From: Planctellipticum variicoloris
GTDB taxonomy: Bacteria > Planctomycetota > Planctomycetia > Planctomycetales > Planctomycetaceae
Direction of reading: 5' to 3'
DNA: 64,000 nucleotides
Assembly (NCBI RefSeq): GCF_030622045.1
Contig: NZ_CP130886.1
Location: forward strand, 3,485,557-3,549,556
The notes under the pieces: model-generated
Seen by the model: only the letters and a program-made list of their open reading frames with translations
Databases searched by the model: none
What the model was told of the DNA's origin: nothing
Position numbers and translations under genes: made by a program
Shown here: positions 18,692-27,377 of the stretch, piece by piece
How the letters are laid out: each line of letters starts with the position of its first letter
How positions within the stretch are numbered: position 1 is the stretch's first letter

Positions 18692-19072
18692 TTATTTTGC
18701 CCCGGCTTCGGCCAGGAGTCTTGCCGCCGAGATGTGGCGATTGCGTTCGCGGGATTTCTTGCGCGGCTGCGGTTCCTTCGATCCGCGTTTCGACTTCGGA
18801 TCGCGGGAGAGTTTCACGTACCTGGCCATTCGCAACAGTTCGCGGGCGAATTCCCGCGGCGACATCCGCTGATGGCGTTCCCAGAATATCGCGTCGACCG
18901 CGATCTCCAGGACGGCCGGCGTCAGGATCGCATCCTGCACCAGAGGGTAGTCCGACAGTTTCTCGTCAATCGCTCCCGTCCGTGCCGTGCTGGCTGACGA
19001 GGTCACCGTACGGGTGTGGGCGAGAGTATAGTCGGCCTCGACGACGCCGGATGGCGTCTCCTGCCTTACCAC
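18692..19072 (-). pseudogene. Probable transposase C-terminal remnant
   Basis: The 126-codon frame contains DYPLVQDAILTPAVLEIAVD, WERHQRMSPREFARELLRMA, and ends with RNRHISAARLLAEAGAK. This basic C-terminal pattern resembles the end of an IS4-like transposase that I associate with planctomycete genomes. The N-terminal ~40 residues look unrelated and there is no catalytic core, so I treat it as a fragment. It is adjacent to the IS1182 remnant in an insertion-prone strip. It could instead be a small independent gene. Confidence 0.45.
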
Positions 19073-19435
19073 GCGTTGAAGTGATCCTGAAGGCGAATCG
19101 ATCTGGAACGAGGCATGAGGGTGCTTCCACGGCCGTGACGGAGATCAATTTCGGACTTCCGCACTGGTCTGGCAGGAATGACGATGGAATTTCCCTTCGC
19201 ATTTACTGCCGCAAAAAGACGATCGTCGATTGCTTCAAGTACCACCATCGAATCGGACTTGATACCGTACTTGAGGCTCTGTCAACCGATTGCCATCGGC
19301 ATCCGCCGACGCGGAGTCGCTGTTCCGCGATGCAGGAATGTGCCGTCGCGTGAAACACATGATCTGGCCCTCCCCGGAAGCCGTCCCGTGGCGGCATTTC
19401 TCCATCGCAACTTTCCTCGATTCCATCCATTCCGC
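19073..19435. other. Intergenic stretch upstream of dinB
   Basis: About 360 bp with only short, shadow-like frames. The open frame of dinB extends back to 19178, but the translated region before 19436 is not polymerase-like. No SOS (LexA) box that I could identify with confidence. Confidence 0.4.
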
Positions 19436-20602
19436 ATGATCCTTCACGTCGATATGGACGCCTTCTATGCCTCGATCGAGGAGCGGGACGACCCTTCGCT
19501 CCTTGGCAGGCCGGTCATCGTCGGCGGTTCGGCGGAAGGTCGTGGCGTCGTGGCCGCAGCAAACTACGAGGCTCGCAAGTTCGGTGTCCACAGCGCGATG
19601 GCGGCAGCTCGTGCCAGACGACTCTGTCCGCACGCGGTCTTCATCAAACCACGGATCGACGACTATGCCTCAGTATCCCGGCAGATGCGAGACATCTTTG
19701 AGCAATTCACTCCGCTGGTCGAACCGCTGTCGCTCGACGAAGCCTTTCTCGATGTCACCGGCAGCGAGTCCCTTTGGGGGGCCTCCGCCGACATTGGCCG
19801 GCAGATCAAACAGCGAATCCGAGCGGAGCTGAAGCTCACCGCATCGGTCGGCGTGGCCACCACCAAATTCGTCGCCAAGATCGCGAGCGCCTTGAAGAAG
19901 CCGGACGGCTTCATCGTCGTCGAATCCGGCGAAGTACAAGCCTTTCTCGACCCGCTGCCGGTCGAGCGACTTTGGGGCGTCGGAAAGGTGACCAGCAGGG
20001 TCTTTGATCGACTGAATATCCACACCATCGGGCAGCTCCGGCAAACGCCGCTCGCCACGCTCAGCAAGCTGTTCGGGGCCTCCGGCGAGCACTACTGGCG
20101 GCTTGCTCACGGAATCGATGGTCGGCCGGTTGTCCCCGGCCGCGAGGCGAAGTCGATCTCCAGTGAAACGACGTTTGCCGAAGATCTTGCCGACAAGGAG
20201 ATCCTGCGCGTCTGGCTGGTGGAACTCGTCGAACAGGTCGCCCGCCGACTGCGCCGGCACGAAATCAAAGGCCGCACGGCGGAGTTGAAAGTGCGGTTCG
20301 CGGACTTCCAGACGATCACACGATCAATGACACTGGCAAAGCCGACCAGCATCACTCAGGAACTGCTGGAGGCAGGCATGGAACTGTTGACGAAACGTCT
20401 CCCTGTGCATCATCGGCCAATACGACTGCTGGGCTTTGGCGTCAGCAAACTGGATCGATCTGGAAAATCACAGCAGTCGCTCTTCGATCGGCCTGACCGC
20501 GATCGTCAACAGGAACTTGATCGAGTGGCGGATCAGATTATCGAAAAATTCGGCAAGCTGGCCATCCGTCGCGGCGCCGGGCTCGACAAGAATGGCGAAT
20601 AA
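19436..20602 (+). CDS. dinB: DNA polymerase IV (Y-family translesion polymerase)
   Basis: The 388-aa product starts MILHVDMDAFYASIEE, with metal-binding Asp6 and Asp8-region, and has the second catalytic pair Asp101-Glu102 in LSLDEAFLDVT. Other family marks are the SVGVATTKFVAKIAS helix, the HhH-type thumb (ERLWGVGKVTSRVFDRL) and a little-finger domain with RLRRHEIKGRTAELKVRF. It ends in SLFDR-type sequence, like a beta-clamp-binding tail (QSLF). Length is typical for DinB (350-400 aa). It performs error-prone synthesis past DNA lesions. It is monocistronic and convergent with the oxygenase gene. Confidence 0.95.
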   Translation: MILHVDMDAFYASIEERDDPSLLGRPVIVGGSAEGRGVVAAANYEARKFGVHSAMAAARARRLCPHAVFIKPRIDDYASVSRQMRDIFEQFTPLVEPLSLDEAFLDVTGSESLWGASADIGRQIKQRIRAELKLTASVGVATTKFVAKIASALKKPDGFIVVESGEVQAFLDPLPVERLWGVGKVTSRVFDRLNIHTIGQLRQTPLATLSKLFGASGEHYWRLAHGIDGRPVVPGREAKSISSETTFAEDLADKEILRVWLVELVEQVARRLRRHEIKGRTAELKVRFADFQTITRSMTLAKPTSITQELLEAGMELLTKRLPVHHRPIRLLGFGVSKLDRSGKSQQSLFDRPDRDRQQELDRVADQIIEKFGKLAIRRGAGLDKNGE

Positions 20603-20862
20603 GGCGGGACAATTATCGCGGGTGCGGAAAAAGGGCGTGAGGGGCCGGCCAGCGGCTGACAACAAAATCCGTCCGTCCCGCTGCGGGCGCAACAGCTCAA
20701 CCGCTCGCTGGTCGTCGCCGATTCCCTGAAGGACGATCTTCAACGCGTTCTGGGGAAGCAACCGGGCAGCGGACTGCAGCGTGCCGACTGAGCCAATGGC
20801 TGCGGACAGCCGAGACATACGGGATCCGAGGTGTTGCCACATGACGTCGATCGAAACCGGGA

Positions 20863-23196
20863 TTACGAGGCCGGCGGCAACTCGCTCAGGAGTCGGCAGT
20901 CCGCCTCGTACCGTTTGACGGCCCGATCGTACGAACCTGTTGTCTTTGTGAGCACCAGGGAATACGGGCTCCCTTGGCGCTCCAGAGTATGCCGGACGTC
21001 GCATTGATGCCGGTTGATCGTGCCGACCACATGCTGGCGGAGGTCTTCGCGGGCCGCGATTCGTCCGATTTCGGTTGAGGGGTCGGCCAGAAACGCATTG
21101 AGCCGGGAGCAGAACTGGCACGTGCACTCGACGTCCGCAGGGCGGGTCCAGTCGTTCGGAGGCTGTGGCTGCCTGGCGGTAGCCGATTCGAGCTGTTGCC
21201 GGACAGAGGCCAACCAGCTTTGCAGTTGCGGGTGGACGAGACGAAACTGCTTTCGCGACCAGGGAATCAACTCGACCAGGCTCGGAACCTGGCAGTGGTC
21301 GAACTGGAATTCTTCGGGCGACTGCTGAACGAAGCGAATCACCCGCGACAGGTCTTCGTCGCGCCCGCAGGCCAGCAGCGACTTGAGCAACAGTGGAAGC
21401 GATCTTTCGAAAACTGAGGGTTCCCCAGGGTGAAGTCGCAATGAATCGTGAAGCGATCTTGGCGCATGCGGTTCACAAAAGCGTTCCACCGCCAGACCGC
21501 ACAATTCGCCCGCAAGCGCCGACTTGTCCGGGTCCCCCTGCTTGTCACAACAGAACGCGGCAAGCCAGTCGACGTCGCGAAACGCCATTACTTGCCGACC
21601 GCCAATCCTCTGCGACGCGGCAAGCAGTTGCTTCAGCTCCCGGGCAAATGCGTTTCCCCCGAACTCTCGGCAGGCAGCCACGACGAATGACTTCAGAGGG
21701 AGAGACTGGTCCCGCTCCGCCATTTGGGACAGAAACATCGCGACCGTGTCCCGATCGTGCAGCTTCAAGAGATGTTTCGGGAATTCGCCGACAGGCGATT
21801 CCTCCCTGGATTCGACAAATCCATACCCGAAGGAACGGCGCGGCCATTGGGCGATAATGGCCTGGGCGAAGCGAACGCAGTCGCGGCGGGCATCCTCGGC
21901 ACGATTTCTGGGCGTCTTGGCCAGCTTGGCCACTATCGAACAGAACAATGGAATGCTCTCGAATGCGCCGGAGCTTGCGATGACTTCGAAGTGGTGATCG
22001 CGACGCCAGATGACGACTGCCGAGCGGTGATACCAGCGGTCGAGCGTGTTGCCGGCATTGCCCGTGTAGCCTTCGAATTCTTCAGACGTCGGCTTCCAGT
22101 CTTCCAGCGGCGTCGACGAGACGATGCCCGCAAGATCAAATGGGATCGATCCCCAAGGCTGCTTTTTCCCGCGAGTGTCCGTCCACTCGATCCCACTCAG
22201 CTCATCCTCGTAAGTTTCGCCGATCTCGATTTTATTTCGAGGCGGTCGGTCGTTGCGATAGCCATAGTCCCGACCGAAGCTGCCGTCGTCCGCCCATTGC
22301 TGCAAATGCCGTTGAACCTGCGAAAGATGCACGAGGCACTCCGCCTTTTCCGCTGCCGCAACGACCAGGTCGGCGAGGTTTCTGTCGCCTCCCTTGAGCA
22401 AATCCAGCGACAACCCATGCTGCGTGTATTGATGCTCCAGGGCGAAGACCAGGGGCCGGGCCGGTTGCTTGGAGAACCACGACTCGATCGACCCGGCCAG
22501 TATGTCGGCGGGAGCAGCCGGCTTCGCCGCGGGCGTCGACTTGCCGCGCTGTCGTTTCAGTACCAGATTGTAGGCCAGAGCCATTCGAACCCCGCGAGTG
22601 ACACGTTCGACCTCGTGTTCGCAATCTGCATAGAACGCAGCGAAACAGGGGGACTTGCCGGCGGCCGCTTCCTCGAACGCCAACGTCCGATCCGCGCCGC
22701 CGTGCCTGACAATCAAACTCCCTCCTTCGAAAGGACTCGGCAGCACGACGATCAGGCTCGCCAGCATGCGGTCCAGCTTTTCGCTGTCGCGATGCGGGAG
22801 AAAGAAGCCTCCCTTTTCATACACCAGCAGCTTGTACAGACGAGCTTCCAACTGATCCGTCGGCAGTCCGAACTGCTCCGCGATCGTCAGCGTCGCACCG
22901 GCGATGGCTGCGTTCCATTCGTCACTAAGTCGGAACTTCCGCGGATCGAGTTCGAAGGTATTGCGAACCTTCGGATCGACCAGCGTCCGCGTCCCCTTCC
23001 CATAGGGAGCGACGCGGCAGCACGCGATCAACGGCTTCGCTTTTCCTTGCTTCAGCGGGATCGCGACAGGCCCGAGTCCCTCGACTTCGAGACCGGGGTC
23101 GACCACGGGCAGGCAACCCGACACACAAAATCCGGCCGATCGGGTCGCCTGTTCAATCGCTTCCGACAGCCACTCGACGGTGGATGAGTCCTTCAC
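20863..23196 (-). CDS. Large protein with N-terminal 2OG-Fe(II) oxygenase domain
   Basis: The 777-aa product has a prolyl-4-hydroxylase-like double-stranded beta-helix at about residues 115-215. KLLVYEKGGFFLPHRDSEK supplies the HxD pair (His135, Asp137), EGGSLIVRHGG is the following strand, and FYADCEHEVERVTRGVRMAL supplies the distal His194 and a nearby Arg for 2-oxoglutarate. The remaining ~550 residues are unusual. They contain WYHRSAVVIWRRDHHFEVIASSG, helical repeat-like stretches and a CTCQFC cysteine pair near the C-terminus. Enzymes of this class hydroxylate proteins or nucleic acids; the target is unknown. The start at 23196 overlaps the small upstream gene by 4 bp, implying an operon. 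Confidence 0.8.
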   Translation of the reverse strand: MKDSSTVEWLSEAIEQATRSAGFCVSGCLPVVDPGLEVEGLGPVAIPLKQGKAKPLIACCRVAPYGKGTRTLVDPKVRNTFELDPRKFRLSDEWNAAIAGATLTIAEQFGLPTDQLEARLYKLLVYEKGGFFLPHRDSEKLDRMLASLIVVLPSPFEGGSLIVRHGGADRTLAFEEAAAGKSPCFAAFYADCEHEVERVTRGVRMALAYNLVLKRQRGKSTPAAKPAAPADILAGSIESWFSKQPARPLVFALEHQYTQHGLSLDLLKGGDRNLADLVVAAAEKAECLVHLSQVQRHLQQWADDGSFGRDYGYRNDRPPRNKIEIGETYEDELSGIEWTDTRGKKQPWGSIPFDLAGIVSSTPLEDWKPTSEEFEGYTGNAGNTLDRWYHRSAVVIWRRDHHFEVIASSGAFESIPLFCSIVAKLAKTPRNRAEDARRDCVRFAQAIIAQWPRRSFGYGFVESREESPVGEFPKHLLKLHDRDTVAMFLSQMAERDQSLPLKSFVVAACREFGGNAFARELKQLLAASQRIGGRQVMAFRDVDWLAAFCCDKQGDPDKSALAGELCGLAVERFCEPHAPRSLHDSLRLHPGEPSVFERSLPLLLKSLLACGRDEDLSRVIRFVQQSPEEFQFDHCQVPSLVELIPWSRKQFRLVHPQLQSWLASVRQQLESATARQPQPPNDWTRPADVECTCQFCSRLNAFLADPSTEIGRIAAREDLRQHVVGTINRHQCDVRHTLERQGSPYSLVLTKTTGSYDRAVKRYEADCRLLSELPPAS

Positions 23197-23507
23197 ACCT
23201 CGCCCCTTTGGCTGGTCTTGTTTGGCACACAGGGCGACGGAGGCCGTCTCCCATCGAGCATGGCAGCCATCCGCTCTCCTGGAACCGTTCTATCAACATC
23301 TGGCAGCATCTCCCAGAACTCGCTCTGCTGCAGCCAGTTGGGGTCGGCGTTGCGGGCAATGAACTCATCGACGGCCAGGCCCTCGATTGGCGAAGGATGC
23401 GGCGACCGCACCCGCTTGCCGTGAATAAAGACTGACCTGAACCTCCGTTTCTGCTCAAGCTGCTTTTTCCGGTCAGACGCCGTGAGTTTTCGTTTCGGTT
23501 GCGGCAT
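23193..23507 (-). CDS. Small basic protein cotranscribed with the oxygenase
   Basis: The 104-aa product begins MPQPKRKLTASDRKKQLEQK, a highly basic start, and continues with RFRSVFIHGKRVRSPHPSPI, GLAVDEFIARNADPNWLQQ and EFWEMLPDVDRTV. No family is recognised. The ORF is open to 23594, but the ATG at 23507 begins the protein-like part; no good Shine-Dalgarno is seen. Its TGA overlaps the ATG of the oxygenase (ATGA), so the two are translationally coupled and may act together. Confidence 0.6.
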   Translation of the reverse strand: MPQPKRKLTASDRKKQLEQKRRFRSVFIHGKRVRSPHPSPIEGLAVDEFIARNADPNWLQQSEFWEMLPDVDRTVPGERMAAMLDGRRPPSPCVPNKTSQRGEV

Positions 23508-24231
23508 TTTGTGGTGTTCATGGGCTTTCGATGTCGCTTCCGCACGACACAACTTGATCCGCCTGGGCATCTCGACGAACGGAATCGCCGACACAGATTA
23601 CCAGACCTGATCTTGCGGGAACGGGCATCGAGCCTAACCGAAATTTCGAGCCTCTGCACGGCCTCCAGGCCTGCCTTGCCACAGTTCGCCTGTTACCCCG
23701 TCATGGGCGCAAAGCAGTGCCCAAGTTTTACTCTGCGCCTTCATTCAATCCAGGGCGGAATCGACCAGCGAGGTGGATTCTGAATGCCCGTAGCACGTAC
23801 GCACAAACGTGAACCACGTTTGCAGACTCGCAGGCGGTTCAACACGCCACGTTCCTTCGGAACGGACCTGAGACTCCCCAGTCAGCCGGAGCAGATCGAC
23901 CACGTCCCGGCGGCGCAACGATAAGACCTTCGGCTTGGAAGCCCGGACGAGTTCCTGCCCTTTGGCGTTGGCAGTCAGCACCTCGGCATACCGCCGGGCA
24001 GCGCCCGGCGAGCCGGCTCTTACCCGGGAAACAAAACAGCCGCAACCTTGGTGAAGGCGCGGCCGTTTGAATCGGTGCAGAGTTTCGGAATCGAGTTCTT
24101 TGGACGTGGCACAGTGCAGCCCCCTGAATGGTTTCGGTGCATCGTTGCACCGAAAAAACCGCTCATTCGTGCTGCACTGCCGACCGTCGGCAGGTATCGT
24201 AAGTCCCGATTCAGCAAACATTTAGAACAAG
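23508..24231. other. Region without a confident gene
   Basis: A minus-strand frame at 23745-24221 (158 codons) contains a plausible stretch, RRYAEVLTANAKGQELVRAS and VLSLRRRDVVDLLRLTGE, but its first half is Cys/Arg-rich and looks accidental. I cannot decide whether it is a gene or a remnant next to tRNA-Ala. Nothing else is supported here. Confidence 0.3.
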
Positions 24232-24304
<73 letters not shown>

Positions 24305-24710
24305 TGGGTGGTGACACCATCCTGCCGACCAGTTTTACCAGATCTGCTGATGATGCCCGAACTTATCGGCGTGACGCCCCTGTCGAATCCAGCATTTCCA
24401 GACGCGACGACGGGGACGATATCAGGAGCTTTCCCGACCGTCAAGCATTCGGACTCCCCTCAACCGGAAAAGGTTCGCGGCGTCTCCCAAGTCTCGGACT
24501 TCGATCAAAAATCACGTGATGTGGAACGCGGCGATTGTAAAATCTTCCATTTCACGCCCCGGTGCTTGCCGAACAATCGTTACGACCGGTAGAGTTGGCT
24601 TCTGTGGGGCGCCTCGATCCTGAGACGCCGCGAACGAAACAAGGCAGGGATGCCCCTCCCGTCGGATCTCAATCGACGTCGAGGACTCTGGAAACACAGG
24701 GAGCTCACGG
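24305..24710. other. Intergenic region
   Basis: About 400 bp upstream of a small plus-strand gene. Only short implausible frames; it probably holds the tRNA-Ala promoter (minus) and that of the 24711 gene (plus). No terminator-like hairpin noted. Confidence 0.35.
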
Positions 24711-25028
24711 ATGAGCAATTTGCGCGTGTTCTGGCCGGAAGACTTTCAGCCTGCCATTCCTGCAAAGTCCGCCGGGACCATCCGGCTGTCCGCCACCGGG
24801 ACTGCGATGGTCCACCGGGCGCAGAAGGTTTCCGGGCCTCATCTGTCCGTCTTGGATCGCGCCAGGCTACTTCGTGAAAACAGCCGCTGCCGCGTCTGCG
24901 GGCATTGCGGCGCACTGCCGCTGGTCGGAGACGACGCCGAGCTGAACCGCTCCGGCCGTCCGATCCCCGGGACCGGCACTCTGCTCGGCTTCCACTGCAG
25001 CGGCTGCGGTACGGAATGGTCCGTCTGA
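24711..25028 (+). CDS. Small zinc-ribbon-like protein
   Basis: The 105-aa product (MSNLRVFWPEDFQPAIP) has a Cys cluster CRVCGHCG followed by a spacer and CSGCGTEWSV at the C-terminus. The two CxxC pairs 40 residues apart would bind one zinc ion in a rubredoxin/zinc-ribbon knuckle. There is no membrane segment. The ATG at 24711 has GGAGC eight bases upstream. The function is unknown; proteins of this shape often bind nucleic acid or a protein partner. It precedes the EF-G-like gene by 200 bp on the same strand but need not share a transcript. Confidence 0.65.
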   Translation: MSNLRVFWPEDFQPAIPAKSAGTIRLSATGTAMVHRAQKVSGPHLSVLDRARLLRENSRCRVCGHCGALPLVGDDAELNRSGRPIPGTGTLLGFHCSGCGTEWSV

Positions 25029-25232
25029 AGTTGCAGTTCCAGCGAATTCCTTGCGTCCTCTGACTTGCCCCGGCTCATGCCGGGACGTCATGGCTGACAC
25101 GCGCATCTTGAGGAGTCCCCGTTCGACGGCCAGATTTTTCTGGAAGGCCTGTCCTTGGGAGAGTAGGCTGATCAGTCACGTCCGTCCCCGTGTCTGACTC
25201 GGATATCACTCCCATGATCGAAGGGGCACGTC

Positions 25233-27347
25233 ATGTCGAGCTATCGATTTGAGCAAATCCGGAACATCGTCCTGGTGGGCCACGGAGCGGTCGGCAAGAC
25301 CTCACTTGCCGACCTTTTTCTTTTTAAGGCCGGCATCGGATCGCGCGCCGGTTCGGTCGACGAGGGGACCAGCCAGCTCGATTTCGACGACGAAGCCCGC
25401 CAGCGTCATTTCTCCATTTCCTCCGCGATGGTGCACTTCGCTCACAAAGGGGTCCGGGTCAATGTCATCGACACGCCCGGCTATCCGGACTTCGTCGGCC
25501 AGGCCATCAGCGCACTCTGCGCCGCGGAAACTGCCATCTCCGTCATCAGTGCGACTGCGGGTGTTGAGGCCAACACCCGACGGACTTTCGATCTGGCCGG
25601 CAAGGCCCAGCTTGCGCGCATGATCGTCATCAACAAACTCGATCAGGAAAACATCGACTTCACCGGCCTCGTCCAGCAGATCCAGGAATCCTTCGGACGC
25701 AACTGCGTCCCAATGAACGTCCCGACCGCCACCGGCGTCGACTTCCGCGGCGTCATCGGCACGCTCGAAGCCTCAAAAATGGAAGCCGCCACCGCCGCGG
25801 GCCAGGCCGTCGAATACGGGTCCGCGGTGATGGATGCCATCATCGAGGCCGACGAGGAGTTGATGGAGCGTTACCTCGACGGCCAGGAACTTTCTTCCGA
25901 CGAAGTCCTCGCCGGAGCGACGAAAGCCATCGCCACCGGCGGACTGATCCCGATTTTCTGCGTCAGCGCCCGGACCGGCGCCGGCATCCCTGAACTGATG
26001 GATGCGATCGTCGATTTCGCCCTCTCCCCCGGCGAACTGGTTCGCCACGCCACCCGCGATACGGGCGAGGAAATCGAAGTCGCCACCGACGAAGAAGCGC
26101 CGCTGATCGCCCAGGTCTTCAAGACGCGGATCGATCCGTTCGTCTCCAAAATGAGCTTCATCCGCATCTTCTCCGGCCGGCTGACCAAGGATTCCACCGT
26201 TCGCGACGTGCGAACCGGACGCGGCGTCAAGATCCATCAATTGCTCGACGTCCAGGGAGGCAACGTCGAGGCCGTCGATGAAGCCCACGCGGGCGACGTG
26301 ATCGCCGTGGCCAAAATCGACGACTTTCAGGTCGGAGATACGCTCGTCAGCAACGGGGAGACGCTGGAGCTGCCCCACTTGAAATTTCCCATGCCGATGA
26401 TCGGCCTGGCGGTTGAACCCCGCAGCCGATCCGATCAGCAGAAGATCTCCGGAGCTTTGCACAAGATCGAGGAAGAGGACCCCACCTTTCACGTGATCCG
26501 CGACGGCCAGACGCACGAAATGGTCATGCAGGGGATGAGCGAACTGCACCTCCAGGTCGTTCAGGAACGCCTGCATCGACGCGAGAAGGTCGATGTCGTC
26601 ACTCATGCCCCCAGAATTCCCTACCGGGAAACGATTCTCGAATCCGCCGAGGGGAGCTACCGGCACAAAAAGCAGACCGGCGGCTCCGGACAGTTCGCCG
26701 AGGTCCATCTCCGCGTCTATCCGCTCGAACAGGGCCTCGACCCCGACACGTACTTCACGCGGGAACGCTTCCCCGGCCTGCGGGAGTTCCACTACGACCC
26801 GGCGATCAACTTCGCCTACCTGGACTGCGTGTCCGGCGGTTCGGTCCCGAATCAGTTCATCCCCGCGGTGGAGAAGGGGGTCCGCGAGGAAATGGAACTG
26901 GGCATCCTGGCCGGATGCCCGATGCAGGACGTCGCCGTGGCCCTCTTCTTCGGCAAGGATCATCCGGTCGACAGCAACGAAGCTGCCTTCCGGACCGCCG
27001 GCGCGCACTGTTTCCGCGAGACGGCCCTGCAGGCGAAACCCGCGCTGCTCGAACCGATCGTCCACCTGGAAGTGACTGTCCCCGCCGACAAGCTGGGTGA
27101 CGTCACCAGCGATCTCAACACCCGGCGCGGCCGGATGGAAGGGCTCGACCTCCTGCCGGGCGGCCAGCAGGTCATCCGCGCCCGTGCGCCGCAGGCCGAA
27201 GTCATGACCTACGCCCGACACCTCTCCGGCCTGACGGGAGGGCAGGGGAGCTACACCATGGAGCTCAGCCACTACGAGCTGATGCCTCCCAACGAGCAGA
27301 TCAAAGTCGTCCAGACCTCCAGTAACGGTCGCCACAACGGCTCGTGA
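25233..27347 (+). CDS. Elongation factor G-like translational GTPase
   Basis: The 704-aa protein has the five-domain layout of EF-G. The G domain carries the P-loop GHGAVGKTSL, the G3 motif DTPGYPDF and the G4 motif NKLD. Domain II follows around residue 290 (RIFSGRLTKDSTVRDV), then domains III-V with YRHKKQTGGSGQFAEVHL and a C-terminal RRGRMEGLDLLPGGQQ. The region around residues 40-70 (DEGTSQLDFDDEARQRHFSI) resembles switch I of EF-G paralogues rather than the DYMEQE version of canonical FusA. It is thus probably an EF-G2-type paralogue; whether it drives translocation or ribosome recycling cannot be told. Convergent with ppsA, 30 bp apart. Confidence 0.9.
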   Translation: MSSYRFEQIRNIVLVGHGAVGKTSLADLFLFKAGIGSRAGSVDEGTSQLDFDDEARQRHFSISSAMVHFAHKGVRVNVIDTPGYPDFVGQAISALCAAETAISVISATAGVEANTRRTFDLAGKAQLARMIVINKLDQENIDFTGLVQQIQESFGRNCVPMNVPTATGVDFRGVIGTLEASKMEAATAAGQAVEYGSAVMDAIIEADEELMERYLDGQELSSDEVLAGATKAIATGGLIPIFCVSARTGAGIPELMDAIVDFALSPGELVRHATRDTGEEIEVATDEEAPLIAQVFKTRIDPFVSKMSFIRIFSGRLTKDSTVRDVRTGRGVKIHQLLDVQGGNVEAVDEAHAGDVIAVAKIDDFQVGDTLVSNGETLELPHLKFPMPMIGLAVEPRSRSDQQKISGALHKIEEEDPTFHVIRDGQTHEMVMQGMSELHLQVVQERLHRREKVDVVTHAPRIPYRETILESAEGSYRHKKQTGGSGQFAEVHLRVYPLEQGLDPDTYFTRERFPGLREFHYDPAINFAYLDCVSGGSVPNQFIPAVEKGVREEMELGILAGCPMQDVAVALFFGKDHPVDSNEAAFRTAGAHCFRETALQAKPALLEPIVHLEVTVPADKLGDVTSDLNTRRGRMEGLDLLPGGQQVIRARAPQAEVMTYARHLSGLTGGQGSYTMELSHYELMPPNEQIKVVQTSSNGRHNGS

Positions 27348-27377
27348 CGCCTGCCGACGGAACGGAGACGACAGGGA

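Noticed and set aside
20603-20862. Possible minus-strand gene between dinB and the oxygenase
   Set aside because: A frame with protein-like pieces (ALKIVLQGIGDDQRAVELL) exists but runs antisense into dinB and the oxygenase gene without a start or stop of its own in the gap.
21724-23187. 487-codon plus-strand frame
   Set aside because: Antisense to the 2OG-Fe(II) oxygenase, which has conserved HxD...H residues; no motif on this strand.
23745-24221. Confident gene next to tRNA-Ala
   Set aside because: Only part of the 158-codon frame looks protein-like and no start context is visible; left as an uncertain note in the region entry.
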